From NCBI GenBank assembly GCA_003576975.1, contig QEVD01000086.1, positions 1-47,461 of the forward strand: a DNA stretch of 47,461 bases, in the 5' to 3' direction. A model generated the notes under the pieces. It was not told the DNA's origin, did not search any database, and saw only the letters and a list, made by a program, of their open reading frames with translations. Of the stretch, positions 1-9,035 are shown piece by piece (positions within the stretch are counted from its first letter, which is position 1; every line of letters begins with the position of its first letter). This stretch comes from Candidatus Zhuqueibacterota bacterium. GTDB taxonomy: Bacteria; Zhuqueibacterota; Zhuqueibacteria; Zhuqueibacterales; Zhuqueibacteraceae. A program made the position numbers and the translations under genes.

Positions 1-1
1 C

Positions 2-1276
2 TCACGTCTTTCTCTTCTTCTTCTTCGCCGCCGGGAATAAAATATTATTCAGAATCAAACGATACCCGGGCGAATTCTTGTGCAAGGATAACTGCGTCGG
101 CGGATCATAGACCATGTGCTGATAATCCTCCGGATCATGGCCGCCATAAAACGTAAACGTGCCGCGGCCAACATTGCCGTGAATGTACTTGACCTGTGGC
201 GTGCCCGGCACATCCGCCAAAACAGTCACAGATTTCTTAATCAGCTCGCGCTTGAAGCCGGTGGTTTGCCCCATGAAACCTTTCACCACCGAGACGTGAT
301 TTTGCGTGAGCATGGCCGGTACCGGATCATATTTTGCGGAGAACTCGAACAGCGTAAAAAAATCCGCTTCTGCACTGCGCATGCCGGGGTTGTAACTCGG
401 CGGATAGTCGATATCCGAGAACTCGTAAACCATCGGGTTCATTTCCAGCGTGAAATTCGTGAACGCCAGGGTTTCATTGTAATCCAGCTCCTGTTGGCAG
501 TTGGGTGAGGGCGGATCGTAATCGAAAATCGCCGCACAAATGTCGGTGTTTCTCGCTGCCAGCCCGAGATCAATGGTGTCGGTGGCGGAACACATGGCAA
601 ATAAAAATCCGCCGCGCGCGGCATACTCCTTGATTGTGCGCGCAACTGCTTTCTTCAACTCCGACACCTTGTTAAAACCAAGCTTCTTTGCCATGGCTTC
701 ATTCTTGATCACTTCTTCCTGATACCAGGCTGCGGAATGATAACTCGCATAAAATCTGCCGTATTGCCCGGAAAAATCTTCATGATGCAAATGCAGCCAA
801 TCATACTCGTCGAGTTTGCCGGTCAACACTTCTTCATCCCACAACGTGGTATAGGGAATTTCGGCATACTCCAACGCCAGCGTCACGGCATCGTCCCAAA
901 CTTGTTTGTTCTGCGGTGTATAAATGGCGATAGCCGGCGCTTTTTCCAGCAGCACGACTTCCATGTTTGCGCCTTCAATCTCGGCATAAATTTGCGCCGC
1001 TTGCCCGCCGCCGAGATTTTGAAACGCCACGCCCCGCACCCGGCATTCGCGCTCAATTTCAGCGTACTGATCCAGCATAAATGAGCCGCCGCGATAATTG
1101 AGCAGCCATTCTACGTTGATGCCGCGATCCAGCGCCCAATACGCAACGCCATAAGCTTTGAGATGATCGGTTTGCTGCAAATCCATGTAGATCAGCGTTT
1201 TTTGTGAGAACGCTGGCGGCGCCAAAATGTAAAAGCTAACAAAAGCAGCCCGGATAAAACTGCTGAAACGAGGCAT
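2..1276 (-). CDS. Secreted protein of unknown function (amidotransferase-like fold)
   Basis: The product has about 424 residues and an N-terminal signal peptide with a hydrophobic stretch ending in PPAFSQ. The core has conserved-looking blocks: YMDLQQTDHLKAYG, LLNYRGGSF, WLHLHHEDF and a GGFLFAMCSATDT segment that resembles the nucleophile region of class I glutamine amidotransferase-like folds. It ends in a lysine-rich tail. From memory, similar proteins in Gemmatimonadota and Bacteroidota are labelled asparagine synthetase B, but no synthetase motif is visible, so I do not endorse that function. The ATG at 1276 is preferred over a TTG at 1303 because it directly precedes the signal peptide and has a GAGAG ribosome-binding element upstream. 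The gene is complete and its stop lies at the window edge. Confidence 0.75.
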   Translation of the reverse strand: MPRFSSFIRAAFVSFYILAPPAFSQKTLIYMDLQQTDHLKAYGVAYWALDRGINVEWLLNYRGGSFMLDQYAEIERECRVRGVAFQNLGGGQAAQIYAEIEGANMEVVLLEKAPAIAIYTPQNKQVWDDAVTLALEYAEIPYTTLWDEEVLTGKLDEYDWLHLHHEDFSGQYGRFYASYHSAAWYQEEVIKNEAMAKKLGFNKVSELKKAVARTIKEYAARGGFLFAMCSATDTIDLGLAARNTDICAAIFDYDPPSPNCQQELDYNETLAFTNFTLEMNPMVYEFSDIDYPPSYNPGMRSAEADFFTLFEFSAKYDPVPAMLTQNHVSVVKGFMGQTTGFKRELIKKSVTVLADVPGTPQVKYIHGNVGRGTFTFYGGHDPEDYQHMVYDPPTQLSLHKNSPGYRLILNNILFPAAKKKKRKT

Positions 1277-1425
1277 TTTGTATATCTCTCTTGATAAAGT
1301 CAATCACGCATTCGAGACGAATGTTGGGCGCTGCGACGCCCCAGGGCTTATATACCGGTTTACCACGCTTGCATTTTGGAATAAAAATCAAGACATTGTT
1401 CCGTCCCAAAGTAAGGAGAACGGTT

Positions 1426-1698
1426 ATGAGTGAAACCATTCGAGGCATTTATCGCAACGGCGTCATCGAGCCTGTCGAACCGCTGCGCCTCGCAGAGGGG
1501 ACGGAAGTCTACGTCACCGTGCCGCGGCCGAACCGGCGCGAGGAAATACTCGCCCTGTATAAAAAACTGGAAGAGCAGGGCTTGGAATTAGAATACAATC
1601 CCGACAACCTTGGCAAGCCTTTTCCGGAAGTAAAGACGGTGACAATACAAGGAAAGCCGCTTTCCGAGACGATCATCGAAGATCGAGGCCCGAGGTGA
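1426..1698 (+). CDS. DUF104 (AF2212-like) antitoxin
   Basis: This is a 90-residue antitoxin of the DUF104/AF2212 type, recognised by the N-terminal beta-hairpin signature IRGIYRNGVIEPVEPLRL followed by GTEVYVTVP. The family binds and neutralises PIN-domain ribonucleases and probably represses its own operon. The start was placed at the ATG at 1426 because an AAGGAGAA ribosome-binding site lies five bases upstream; the open frame extends further upstream, but that part looks non-coding. Its TGA stop overlaps the GTG start of the PIN toxin gene downstream, as in a translationally coupled toxin-antitoxin operon. This pair is on the plus strand, against the surrounding envelope genes, which suggests an inserted module. 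Confidence 0.85.
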   Translation: MSETIRGIYRNGVIEPVEPLRLAEGTEVYVTVPRPNRREEILALYKKLEEQGLELEYNPDNLGKPFPEVKTVTIQGKPLSETIIEDRGPR

Positions 1699-2156
1699 TT
1701 TATTATTGTGACAGCAGCGCACTCGTCAAAATCTATGTCGAGGAAACCGGTACGACATACATGAAAAATCTTCGCCAGCAGACGGACGCTGGTGATGCCA
1801 TGATCACCAAGATTGCTGGACCCGAGGTTTTGTCCGCCCTGTATCGACGTCTTCGCATCGGTGATCTAACCCCAGAAAAGGTTTTTGTAGCGCGCCAAAA
1901 TTTCCAAGGAGATTTTTCTGGATTTTTTTCGCGCCTCGCGGTCTCAGATGCGATTATTGATTTTGCCATGCAACTGATCGACAAATACCCTTTGCGAGGA
2001 TACGATTCAGTGCAACTGGCAACGGCACTGCAACTGCAAAGCTCACTGCGCGCTTCCAATGGTAGAAACGTCACCTTCCTGGGCTCCGATAAAGTATTGA
2101 ATAGCGCCGCAGCCAACGAAGGCCTCGCCGTCATCAACCCTGACGAACAAGAGTAA
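1695..2156 (+). CDS. PIN-domain toxin (VapC-like RNase)
   Basis: This is a 153-residue PIN-domain protein, predicted to be a Mg-dependent endoribonuclease that inhibits translation when free of its antitoxin. The expected acidic residues are visible: an Asp near position 6 in YYCDSSALVK, a Glu in the GPEVLSAL helix, an Asp in GYDSVQLATAL and a final Asp in FLGSDKVLN. It starts at GTG, overlapping the stop of the DUF104 antitoxin by four bases, so the two are almost certainly one operon. It appears intact in length and motifs. Confidence 0.88.
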   Translation: MIYYCDSSALVKIYVEETGTTYMKNLRQQTDAGDAMITKIAGPEVLSALYRRLRIGDLTPEKVFVARQNFQGDFSGFFSRLAVSDAIIDFAMQLIDKYPLRGYDSVQLATALQLQSSLRASNGRNVTFLGSDKVLNSAAANEGLAVINPDEQE

Positions 2157-2166
2157 ATTACCTGCG

Positions 2167-4077
2167 CTACATCGGCCTCACCTTCTCCGATAAACTCCGC
2201 ACCCGCCGGCGCGCTTCTTCCAGATAAAGACTGTTGGGATATGTCTCCAACAGCTTCTCAAATAACTTTTGCGCCTGCGGATAATCCTGCATTTTGTCTG
2301 CGTGAATTTCAGCCAGCCGGAACAGCGCGCGATCGCCGACAATGCTTTCACCATGCTTTTCGGTTACGGCTTGCAGCGTCGCTACGGCGCTGGGGTATTG
2401 CCCCTCTTCGGCGTAGAGTGAGCCGAGATGATACATCGCCTGCGGCAGAATTCCCGCGTTGGGATATTTTTCAATGAGATCATTCAACGTATCGATTGCC
2501 GCGCGGCGATTCTGCTTGAGGTTGAGAAATTCGGCATGCGCATAACTCCGCAAAGCGCCGGCGCTGTCCGCAAAATTGGCTTCAATCAGCAGCAGCATTT
2601 CCAGCGCATCATTCACCATGCTCTCTTCCGGATTGCCCGTGGCGGGCTGCGCCACAATACCCTCCAGCATGTTCTTCGCATTGCGAAAACGACCTTGATA
2701 AAACTCTAGGCGCGTGAGCGCAAATTTCACTTTGTCACCAACGCCCGGCCGATTGCCGCCCAAGCGCCGCGCCGTTTCATACCAATTCACCGCTTGCGCC
2801 ACCTCGCCCAACGCGAGATGGCAATCACCGAGGCGAAAAACAGCGTCGAGACGTTCCTTGCTGTTGGGTTCAGTAGCGGTGTCATAAATTTTTTTGTAAA
2901 CCGCAATGGCAGCAGCCATGTCTTTCAGATGCGTGAATTGAATGTCGCCCTGTTCGAGCATGGCGCGAAGGACCCAAGGATTGCGCACATTCGTCCCGGC
3001 TTTGGAAATAAGATTCTCCAGCGCTTCCAGCGCCAGGCGGTGCTTGCCTTGTTGCTGATAGCACTCCGCCAGTCCCATCATCGCCGGATTGGCATACGGG
3101 GATTTCGAGCTATTGGTGAGTATCAGTTGATACGCTTGCTCGGCATAATCCCACGCGCCGGCAGCACGCACCTGCTCGGCAAAGTTGAAAATTTCAGCGC
3201 CGGTATTGTTGGCGCCGGCCAGCTTGTCGAGAGTTTGATATTCAGCCAGCGCACGCGCGTATTCTTTATTTTCGAGCAGAATCACGGCCAAGAGGCGCCG
3301 CATGTCAGTGGTATTGGAGGTTTGGCTGAGATGCCGGCTCACTGCTTTTTCGATTTGCTGCGCCGCCTCTTCGGAGCCTCTTGCCAGCTCGACCAAGCGG
3401 CGCTGCACGAACGGCAATTGCCGCGCTTCGGCAGATAAATAGCGCAAATATTCATCCGCCGCAGCTTCATACGCCAGGCGCGACGCATGCAGATCAGCAA
3501 GCTCGAGGGCAAACAAATTTTCCTGGCCGAAACGCTTGCGGCCGTCTTGATACACGCGCAACGCCTCATCGAAAGCGCGGCTGTCTTTCATGCTCGCTGC
3601 CACGCTGGCATACGTTCCGGGGGCGGGATATTGCTTGAGCAAATCATTCCAATGCTTGATGGCGCCGGCCTGATTGTTCTGATTGTAATAAACCACGCCG
3701 ATGTCGATGCGGCTGCTGAGATCGTCCACCACCGCGAGGCGGCGTTGAATAATCGCAAGCAAATCATCATAGCGCCGCACTTGCAGCAGGCAGCGTTTAA
3801 GGCCTTGATAGTAAATGCCGTTGCGCGGATCAGACTCGAAGAGCTGCTTGTAAATCTCCGCAGCGCGATCGAAATACCCCACACGTTCGAACGTCTGCGC
3901 CTGATTCAGGCGCGCGGAGTTGAGCTGGGGATTTTGGGCAGCAAGATTGAATGTTAACAACAAACAAGACAACAGCAAAAATCTCACGCAGTGACGCGGA
4001 GACGCAAAGACAACGTAGAGAAATTCTTTACGAAGCCTTTGCCGCTTTGCGGCGTTGCGGGCATTTTTTTTAATCAT
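2167..4077 (-). CDS. TPR-repeat envelope protein
   Basis: The product has about 636 residues, with a hydrophobic signal segment (RFLLLSCLLLTFNLAAQ) followed by tetratricopeptide repeats throughout. Examples are the blocks near GYFDRAAEIYKQLFESDPRN, HRLALEALENLI and YPQAQKLFEKLLETYPNS. TPR arrays are protein-interaction scaffolds, and proteins like this usually act in the periplasm or outer membrane. It lies downstream, with some insertions between, of DUF4175 and DUF4159 genes, a combination I associate with envelope clusters. The start is uncertain. ATG 4077 gives a basic extension before the signal peptide that is encoded by a dispersed repeat (3983-4061), and a GTG at 3987 would give a clean signal peptide. 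Neither has a good ribosome-binding site. Confidence 0.8.
   Translation of the reverse strand: MIKKNARNAAKRQRLRKEFLYVVFASPRHCVRFLLLSCLLLTFNLAAQNPQLNSARLNQAQTFERVGYFDRAAEIYKQLFESDPRNGIYYQGLKRCLLQVRRYDDLLAIIQRRLAVVDDLSSRIDIGVVYYNQNNQAGAIKHWNDLLKQYPAPGTYASVAASMKDSRAFDEALRVYQDGRKRFGQENLFALELADLHASRLAYEAAADEYLRYLSAEARQLPFVQRRLVELARGSEEAAQQIEKAVSRHLSQTSNTTDMRRLLAVILLENKEYARALAEYQTLDKLAGANNTGAEIFNFAEQVRAAGAWDYAEQAYQLILTNSSKSPYANPAMMGLAECYQQQGKHRLALEALENLISKAGTNVRNPWVLRAMLEQGDIQFTHLKDMAAAIAVYKKIYDTATEPNSKERLDAVFRLGDCHLALGEVAQAVNWYETARRLGGNRPGVGDKVKFALTRLEFYQGRFRNAKNMLEGIVAQPATGNPEESMVNDALEMLLLIEANFADSAGALRSYAHAEFLNLKQNRRAAIDTLNDLIEKYPNAGILPQAMYHLGSLYAEEGQYPSAVATLQAVTEKHGESIVGDRALFRLAEIHADKMQDYPQAQKLFEKLLETYPNSLYLEEARRRVRSLSEKVRPM
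3983..4061. repeat. Dispersed GC-rich 'cgcagagacgcaaag' type repeat
   Basis: The segment contains CACGCAGTGACGCGGAGAC and GCAAAGAC, then CGAAGCC and GCCGCTTTGCGGCGTTGCGG. I recognise this as a widespread short intergenic repeat of environmental genomes, built from quasi-palindromic runs of acgcagag and gcaaag. It overlaps the 5' end of the TPR gene and contributes a run of basic residues to the annotated N-terminus. Confidence 0.55.
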
Positions 4078-4162
4078 TAGCATTTGGCCAGCGCTACATG
4101 TTTTAACAAAAATCTGCGGTGTAAAAATCAAGCAGCATTGTGCTATATTCAAGGTTTTGAAG

Positions 4163-4378
4163 CTACGCCGCCTTGCTCACCAACGTCATCGCGAGCGGCT
4201 TTTGCCCGCGCAAAGCGCTGAGTTTCAAGATGGAAAATCCTATGATGTTCCCGATACCATCCACCTTTTCCATAACTGCATCATTGGACGTTTCCCGAAA
4301 GTACCCCTCTTTTTCCTCAAAGAGAACTTCGAGGTAATCCCCTTCTTCATCGTACCAGACTCTTAATTCTTTGGCCAT
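4163..4378 (-). CDS. DUF2283 family small protein, probable antitoxin
   Basis: This 71-residue protein matches the DUF2283 pattern: a beta-rich start (LRVWYDEEGDYLEVLF), a central segment naming D-G-I-G-N-I-I-G-F, and a short C-terminal tail. DUF2283 proteins are commonly found as the second gene of small toxin-antitoxin-like pairs. Its ATG lies inside the 3' end of the upstream nuclease-like gene (16-base overlap), with an AGGTGAG ribosome-binding element six bases before the start, so the two are translationally coupled. The antitoxin role is inferred from this arrangement. Confidence 0.75.
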   Translation of the reverse strand: MAKELRVWYDEEGDYLEVLFEEKEGYFRETSNDAVMEKVDGIGNIIGFSILKLSALRGQKPLAMTLVSKAA

Positions 4379-4677
4379 AGAATCTCACCTTTCTTGATCG
4401 TGTCAGTGAAATAAGCAGTTATAATGAACGTATCTTCTGCTGGTGCTTTCACGACAATGCACAGATACTTTCGAGTGACGGGTGTTGAGTCGTAATGCCG
4501 ATAGAACAATTCGACTTGAGAATCTGTTTTTGATCGCACAATCTTTTCGGGAGCAGACAAAGTTTCTCGAAGCTTATCACGCTGGGCGCGCATTTCTGGA
4601 TGGTCGATAATGAAATGTTCCTCACGTTCTTGAGTCAGCCGAACATCTCGATTGTAAATGTCTTTTAAAATGCGCAT
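4363..4677 (-). CDS. Putative BECR-fold RNase toxin
   Basis: This 104-residue protein has the layout LTQEREEHFIIDHPEM near the N-terminus, a central RHYDSTPVTRKYLCIVVK strand, and a C-terminal FIITAYFTDTIKKGEILW. The pattern fits the phage-encoded barnase/EndoU/colicin/RelE-like (BECR) nuclease families, where the His of the EH-x-x-x-HPE segment and the C-terminal T/K residues are thought to be catalytic. It is the first gene of a two-gene unit with DUF2283. Ribonuclease activity is inferred from family resemblance and context, not shown. Confidence 0.65.
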   Translation of the reverse strand: MRILKDIYNRDVRLTQEREEHFIIDHPEMRAQRDKLRETLSAPEKIVRSKTDSQVELFYRHYDSTPVTRKYLCIVVKAPAEDTFIITAYFTDTIKKGEILWPKN

Positions 4678-4724
4678 ATAGCTAACGCATTTATTGAGCT
4701 AAAATTGAATGTTGTTGTATAATC

Positions 4725-4961
4725 TCAAACAGATGCAGACTCAACTTCCCGGGCATGCAAAATCTCAGATGACAATCGTGGGCGGATCTCATCTGCGGTC
4801 AACGTGAGCAGCGCAACGGTTTTGCCTTCTGCCGTGAGAAATTCCACTTCAAAGGCGGCATTATCTTTGTAGCAGTTGACGACGGTTCCAATATCGCCTC
4901 CCGTTAAGGGATAGCCTGCGATGTCGTGATTGAGAACGACCAAGTCCAATTCTTTAATCAT
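4725..4961 (-). CDS. DUF4926 family small protein
   Basis: This 78-residue protein has the DUF4926 signature: MIKELDLVVLNHDI, GDIGTVVNCY, FEVEFLTAEGKTVALLTLTADEIRP. Proteins of this family resemble small SH3-like barrels. They are often encoded beside DUF6883 or other small putative toxin genes. No such partner is visible here: the flanking gaps (4678-4724 and 4962-5036) are too short. It is therefore listed as an orphan module component of unknown function. Confidence 0.75.
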   Translation of the reverse strand: MIKELDLVVLNHDIAGYPLTGGDIGTVVNCYKDNAAFEVEFLTAEGKTVALLTLTADEIRPRLSSEILHAREVESASV

Positions 4962-5036
4962 GTCGTACTTGATGAGGTATCCATAATTACTCTCAATACA
5001 GCGGAAAGCCCGGGATAAGATTGATAACCATTCATC

Positions 5037-8000
5037 TCAATTCTTCCCCTCCTCCTGCTCCTTCGCCAGTGCCTCAAAATACTTCTGAATCAGCTCGCGG
5101 TAATCGCGGGAATATTTCTCGCGCAGCGCATTCATCAAATCTTCCTGGATCTTCGTCTTGCGCTCGCCGAGATCGCCCGGCAAGGCGCCGGGATCGAGGC
5201 TGCGATAGGTTTTCGAGCGCTCGGCCTGCCGTTCTTTGCTGTGATCCCGTTCGCGCATCGAGCGTTGCGCGTCCAGCATGCGCGAGAGAATTTGCTGCTG
5301 CCGCTCCAGCGTCTGGCGATCGACGCGCTGCTGCTGCAAATCCTTCACAACCTCTTCCATGTCTTTCGCGGTTTGATCGAGCCGCCCTAAAATTTCGCCC
5401 TTGTTGCCGAACTCCTGTATCAGTTGCTCGAGACTTTTCTGCACCGCGGCCTGCTGCGCCGCCATGCGCGCCATTGCTGCCTGACGCTGCATCTGGCTCA
5501 TGCCTTGTTCGCCGAGTCCTTGCGTCTCTTGATTGATGCCCTGCTGCTGCCCCGAAAGCCCGAGCATGCGCTGCATGAACTGCTCCATGCTCATGCCCAT
5601 TCCTTGTTGCCCGCCCATCTGTTGCATCGCGTCGCGCAAACCGGCGACGGCCTGATCCAGTCCCTGCATTGCCTGGCGCTGCGCATTACCGGCCTGCCGG
5701 CCGTTGCGCTGTTCGAGTTGCCGGAGCGCTTCCTGCATTTGATTCATCGCCTGCCCCACAGAACGCGCCACCTCGGGCGTGATCGCAAAACTTTTTTGTG
5801 AGGTTTCATACAATTGCTCGGCCACCCGGTTGAGTCCCGACAACAACTCCTGCTGTTGATCTGCGCTGTTGTTGAACTGGCCGGATTCGCCGGAATTATT
5901 TTGCATTTGGCCGGACTGGCTGCCAAGCTGCTCCTGCCGCTTGGAAAGTTGCAGCAAGTCATTCGAGCTGCGCTGCAAGGCTTGCGTAACGTAGCGCTGC
6001 TGGCTTTCGCGCATTTCTTTTTGCGCGCCAGCGAGCGACTGTTGCATGCGCTGCAACGTTTGCGCATTGCGACGGCCGCGTTCCTGCGCCTGCGACATTT
6101 GTCCCTGTTGCAAATTCTCCGACATCTGCTGCATCTCGCCGGCGAGATCGTTTGCTTCCATCGTCTGCGCTGCCTCATCGACTTTCTGCGCCGGCGATTG
6201 CTGCTGCAACTCGTTCATCAAATTTGACAAGTCTTGCAACGACTGCTCCAGCGATTCGCTGTCTTGTTGCAAGCCATTTTCCTGCTGCGCTAAATCATTG
6301 CGCTCGTTCGTGTCCGGATTTTTCCCGGCTTGTTCGGTGATTTCTTCCTGCCGCTCCAGCAAGTCCGCGGTTTTCTTGAGCGCTTCATCGAGCTTTTGCT
6401 CGGCCTGCACTTGTTTGAGCAAATTCATCGTGCGCTCGATGCCCTTCAAAAACTCTTCTTGTGAGAATTGGAAATTCTTCATTGCTTCGGCGAGTTTTTC
6501 GGGATCGAGATTCTCCATGGATTTGCGCATCTCTTCCAACGCCTTTTGCAGTTCCGGCGAATTCAACTCCTGCAACAACTTTTGCAGTTCGAGATACTTG
6601 TCGAGCGTCTCGAGGCTGAGCATGTCGTTGCGTTCCATGGTGTCGATCATTTCCTGCAACCGTTCCTGCATTTGCTGCACGCTTTCGCGCATCTGCTCAG
6701 TGGCGCCCGCGGTTTCGTTGAGTTTTTGCCGTTGTTCCCAATCCGGATTCGGGTCTTTCTTCAACTGCTGGGCCAGCTCGTCGATCTTTTCTTTCGTTTG
6801 TTTGGCTTGTTGATACAACTGCTGCAAATCCTGCGAAGTCTCGTCCTGGGCGCTCGCGACTTCTTCATAAATTTCATAAAGCGAGGGAAAGCGAACCTGG
6901 TAGGTTTGGCTTTGCGCGGATTTCGGATCGGGCTGCATGTCGAGTTGGGTGAAATCCCAAATCGCTTGCAGCGTAAGCTTGGGTTGATGGCGATCGTTGA
7001 ACGGGAACGGCCAGCGGCCTTTTTGCGGCTCACCGCCCAGACTCGACAGATGCTCGTAAACGATTTCAGCCGAGGAAAAACCGTAATCATCTTCTGCGAG
7101 CACGGAGAGCGGCACGCTCATGCTTTCATCGAGATCGACGTCCTGACCTGGAAACGCGATGCGCACGCTTGGCGTTTGGTCGGTTTCCAATTCGATGCGG
7201 TATTGAATGGGATCAAAATTGCGCAGGCCTTTTGCGTCTTCTAGTGAAATCGCATAGGTTCCGGCTTTGTCGATTTTGAATTCGCCTGTGGCCGTTTCTT
7301 CATTCAGTTGCAATGGCGCAGCCGCATCCCAACTGAATTGCAGCGCCGCGGCGCGCAATTCTTTGTTGGCAGTGAGCCGCAGCGAAACTTTCGAGCCGGG
7401 CAATGCTACGATATCGCCGAGATTTTCTGCGAGCGCCAACGGCTCGCGCCGGGTATAGTTCGGATAATTGACGGTGATTTGCAGCGAACGAATCAGCGGC
7501 GGCTCAACCACCGTCACATTGTACCAGCGGCTCGTTTCCTTGCCGAGCTGCACGCGATAACTCAGACTCTCGCGCACGCGCTCCAATTTGTGCGTGAATT
7601 CCAGGCTGCCGGCGTTTTTCATGGCGATTTGATTCGCGGCCTTCGCGCCTTCGGATTGCCATTCGAGCTGCGCTTCCTCCATCGTCAAGTGATTGACCGT
7701 CGCATTGACCAACAAATCTTCGCCTTTGACGATTTCGATGTCGCCGGGTTTAACGGAAAATTGCGTCGCGGTTTCGAGAATTTGGCGATGCGGATTGAGT
7801 ACGACGGCCGCGCCTTCCGACATGAATTTTGGCGCAAAGCTCCAGACTAGTAAGCAAAGGGCAAGGGCGGCAAGTCCAGTGAGAATTCTTTTGCGCGGTG
7901 TGACACGATCGATGATTTGGCCAAAATCGAGATGGCTGACTTGTTCATAAGCCTGGTTCAACGCCGAGCCAGCAAGCGCTTTGCGAACGTCGCTGACATT

Positions 8001-8372
8001 ATTTTGGGTAGATTCACTGTAAACTTGCAAGGCATTGGCAAAGCGATCATGCACCTCGTCGCGCAGTTTGCCCACGCGCAGGGCGAGATCGATGTTCTGC
8101 GCCTCACGCGGTTGCACCAGCGAACGCATGATCGGCTGCACGACGAATCGCCAGAGGGCATAACCAATGGCGCCAAGGCTCGCCAGCGCCAGCGCCCAGC
8201 GAAACGTTTCGCTGGCGGCAACGCCATGCGCCAACACCGGCGCGGCAAGCGCGATTCCCGCAAGTGCGAGGATAAACAAACCGAACCGGGCGAGCCATTG
8301 CTGCCGGGTTTCATTCCGTCGCAACTCGCGCAGGCGGCGCATGAGGTCGAGATAGGTTTCGTGGAGGGGCAT
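5037..8372 (-). CDS. DUF4175 family membrane protein with long Q-rich coiled coil
   Basis: This 1111-residue protein starts with a short cytoplasmic segment. Two membrane helices follow at about residues 28-48 and 57-76, and a third at about 162-182, giving the N-terminal membrane unit typical of DUF4175. A beta-rich extracytoplasmic region follows (about 200-470). A very long helical stretch from about 500 to 1000 is full of Gln, Glu, Leu and Met and is strongly predicted to be coiled coil. The C-terminus is charged. The function of DUF4175 is unknown; envelope location and a structural role are inferred. The start ATG has no clear ribosome-binding site. Downstream genes to the left are toxin-antitoxin insertions and the TPR protein, which may once have been in the same operon. 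Confidence 0.85.
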   Translation of the reverse strand: MPLHETYLDLMRRLRELRRNETRQQWLARFGLFILALAGIALAAPVLAHGVAASETFRWALALASLGAIGYALWRFVVQPIMRSLVQPREAQNIDLALRVGKLRDEVHDRFANALQVYSESTQNNVSDVRKALAGSALNQAYEQVSHLDFGQIIDRVTPRKRILTGLAALALCLLVWSFAPKFMSEGAAVVLNPHRQILETATQFSVKPGDIEIVKGEDLLVNATVNHLTMEEAQLEWQSEGAKAANQIAMKNAGSLEFTHKLERVRESLSYRVQLGKETSRWYNVTVVEPPLIRSLQITVNYPNYTRREPLALAENLGDIVALPGSKVSLRLTANKELRAAALQFSWDAAAPLQLNEETATGEFKIDKAGTYAISLEDAKGLRNFDPIQYRIELETDQTPSVRIAFPGQDVDLDESMSVPLSVLAEDDYGFSSAEIVYEHLSSLGGEPQKGRWPFPFNDRHQPKLTLQAIWDFTQLDMQPDPKSAQSQTYQVRFPSLYEIYEEVASAQDETSQDLQQLYQQAKQTKEKIDELAQQLKKDPNPDWEQRQKLNETAGATEQMRESVQQMQERLQEMIDTMERNDMLSLETLDKYLELQKLLQELNSPELQKALEEMRKSMENLDPEKLAEAMKNFQFSQEEFLKGIERTMNLLKQVQAEQKLDEALKKTADLLERQEEITEQAGKNPDTNERNDLAQQENGLQQDSESLEQSLQDLSNLMNELQQQSPAQKVDEAAQTMEANDLAGEMQQMSENLQQGQMSQAQERGRRNAQTLQRMQQSLAGAQKEMRESQQRYVTQALQRSSNDLLQLSKRQEQLGSQSGQMQNNSGESGQFNNSADQQQELLSGLNRVAEQLYETSQKSFAITPEVARSVGQAMNQMQEALRQLEQRNGRQAGNAQRQAMQGLDQAVAGLRDAMQQMGGQQGMGMSMEQFMQRMLGLSGQQQGINQETQGLGEQGMSQMQRQAAMARMAAQQAAVQKSLEQLIQEFGNKGEILGRLDQTAKDMEEVVKDLQQQRVDRQTLERQQQILSRMLDAQRSMRERDHSKERQAERSKTYRSLDPGALPGDLGERKTKIQEDLMNALREKYSRDYRELIQKYFEALAKEQEEGKN

Positions 8373-8416
8373 TGTGGGTTTATTGCGTGCTAAAGATATT
8401 TTTTGTTCCGAAAGTT

Positions 8417-8560
8417 TCAGCGCATGCGCGTGATTCGAAGCGGTTTTATTGGTCGATTGGCAAAGCGATTCGGGCGTGATTTGCTGAAGTCAAAAGCGTA
8501 TTCTGGACGCATGTCATCTGACATGATCTCGCGAGACTTAGAAGCTTGTCTTTTCTTCAT
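8417..8560 (-). CDS. Small ORF with MRPEY...FDFSKSRPNRFA motif
   Basis: This 47-residue frame starts at ATG 8560 and contains MRPEYAFDFSKSRPNRFA. The motif resembles the MRPEYDFSK segment I associate with small antitoxin-like proteins encoded beside nuclease toxins. It ends early at a TGA, with a basic tail, so it may be the surviving N-terminal part of a longer antitoxin. It lies in the gap between DUF4175 and the PIN/antitoxin pair. The call rests on one motif only. Confidence 0.4.
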   Translation of the reverse strand: MKKRQASKSREIMSDDMRPEYAFDFSKSRPNRFANRPIKPLRITRMR

Positions 8561-8630
8561 AACGCTTACGCTCTTTGGCTTCGTCAGAAGGCTTGTTCAT
8601 ATTTGTTTGTTATTATGATACAATGCTCAT

Positions 8631-9035
8631 CTAATTTTTCATGAGAACGTTGAAGCCCGCCTGCCTGAAATGATCGTCAAAAGTCAACGCATTTCTGACT
8701 TCGTATTCACGCATCACGATAAATGAAATGCAATCCACCATACCCCAATCCTTATCAGTATATTTTTTATAAAGCTCAAAAGCTTTGTCGAAGAAGTCAA
8801 GACTTAGCTCAACAATCAAAACTTCTTTGGACGTACGAAAAGATTCGATGATTTCGATTGCTTCTTTTTTGTAATCTCTAGCTAAAGCATTGCCGATTTC
8901 GAGCAAAACAACGTCGGTGATAATGAGCGGTTCTGTCTCGTACATTTCAGAGAGATTTTGGGCTTTGGCATGATATTGATCATTCGAATTGACCAGGGCA
9001 ACGACAAATGCTGTATCGACAAAAATTCGGGTCAT
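8631..9035 (-). CDS. PIN-domain toxin (VapC-like RNase)
   Basis: This 134-residue PIN domain has Asp near residue 7 (IFVDTAFVVALVN), a conserved Glu in DVVLLEIGNAL, an Asp in MVDCISFIVM and Asp residues in LTFDDHF, which together form the metal site of VapC-type endoribonucleases. The ATG overlaps the TGA stop of the upstream antitoxin by four bases (9032-9035). The module looks complete and sits between DUF4175 and a DUF4159 remnant. It is somewhat more AT-rich than the envelope genes, consistent with horizontal acquisition. Confidence 0.88.
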   Translation of the reverse strand: MTRIFVDTAFVVALVNSNDQYHAKAQNLSEMYETEPLIITDVVLLEIGNALARDYKKEAIEIIESFRTSKEVLIVELSLDFFDKAFELYKKYTDKDWGMVDCISFIVMREYEVRNALTFDDHFRQAGFNVLMKN

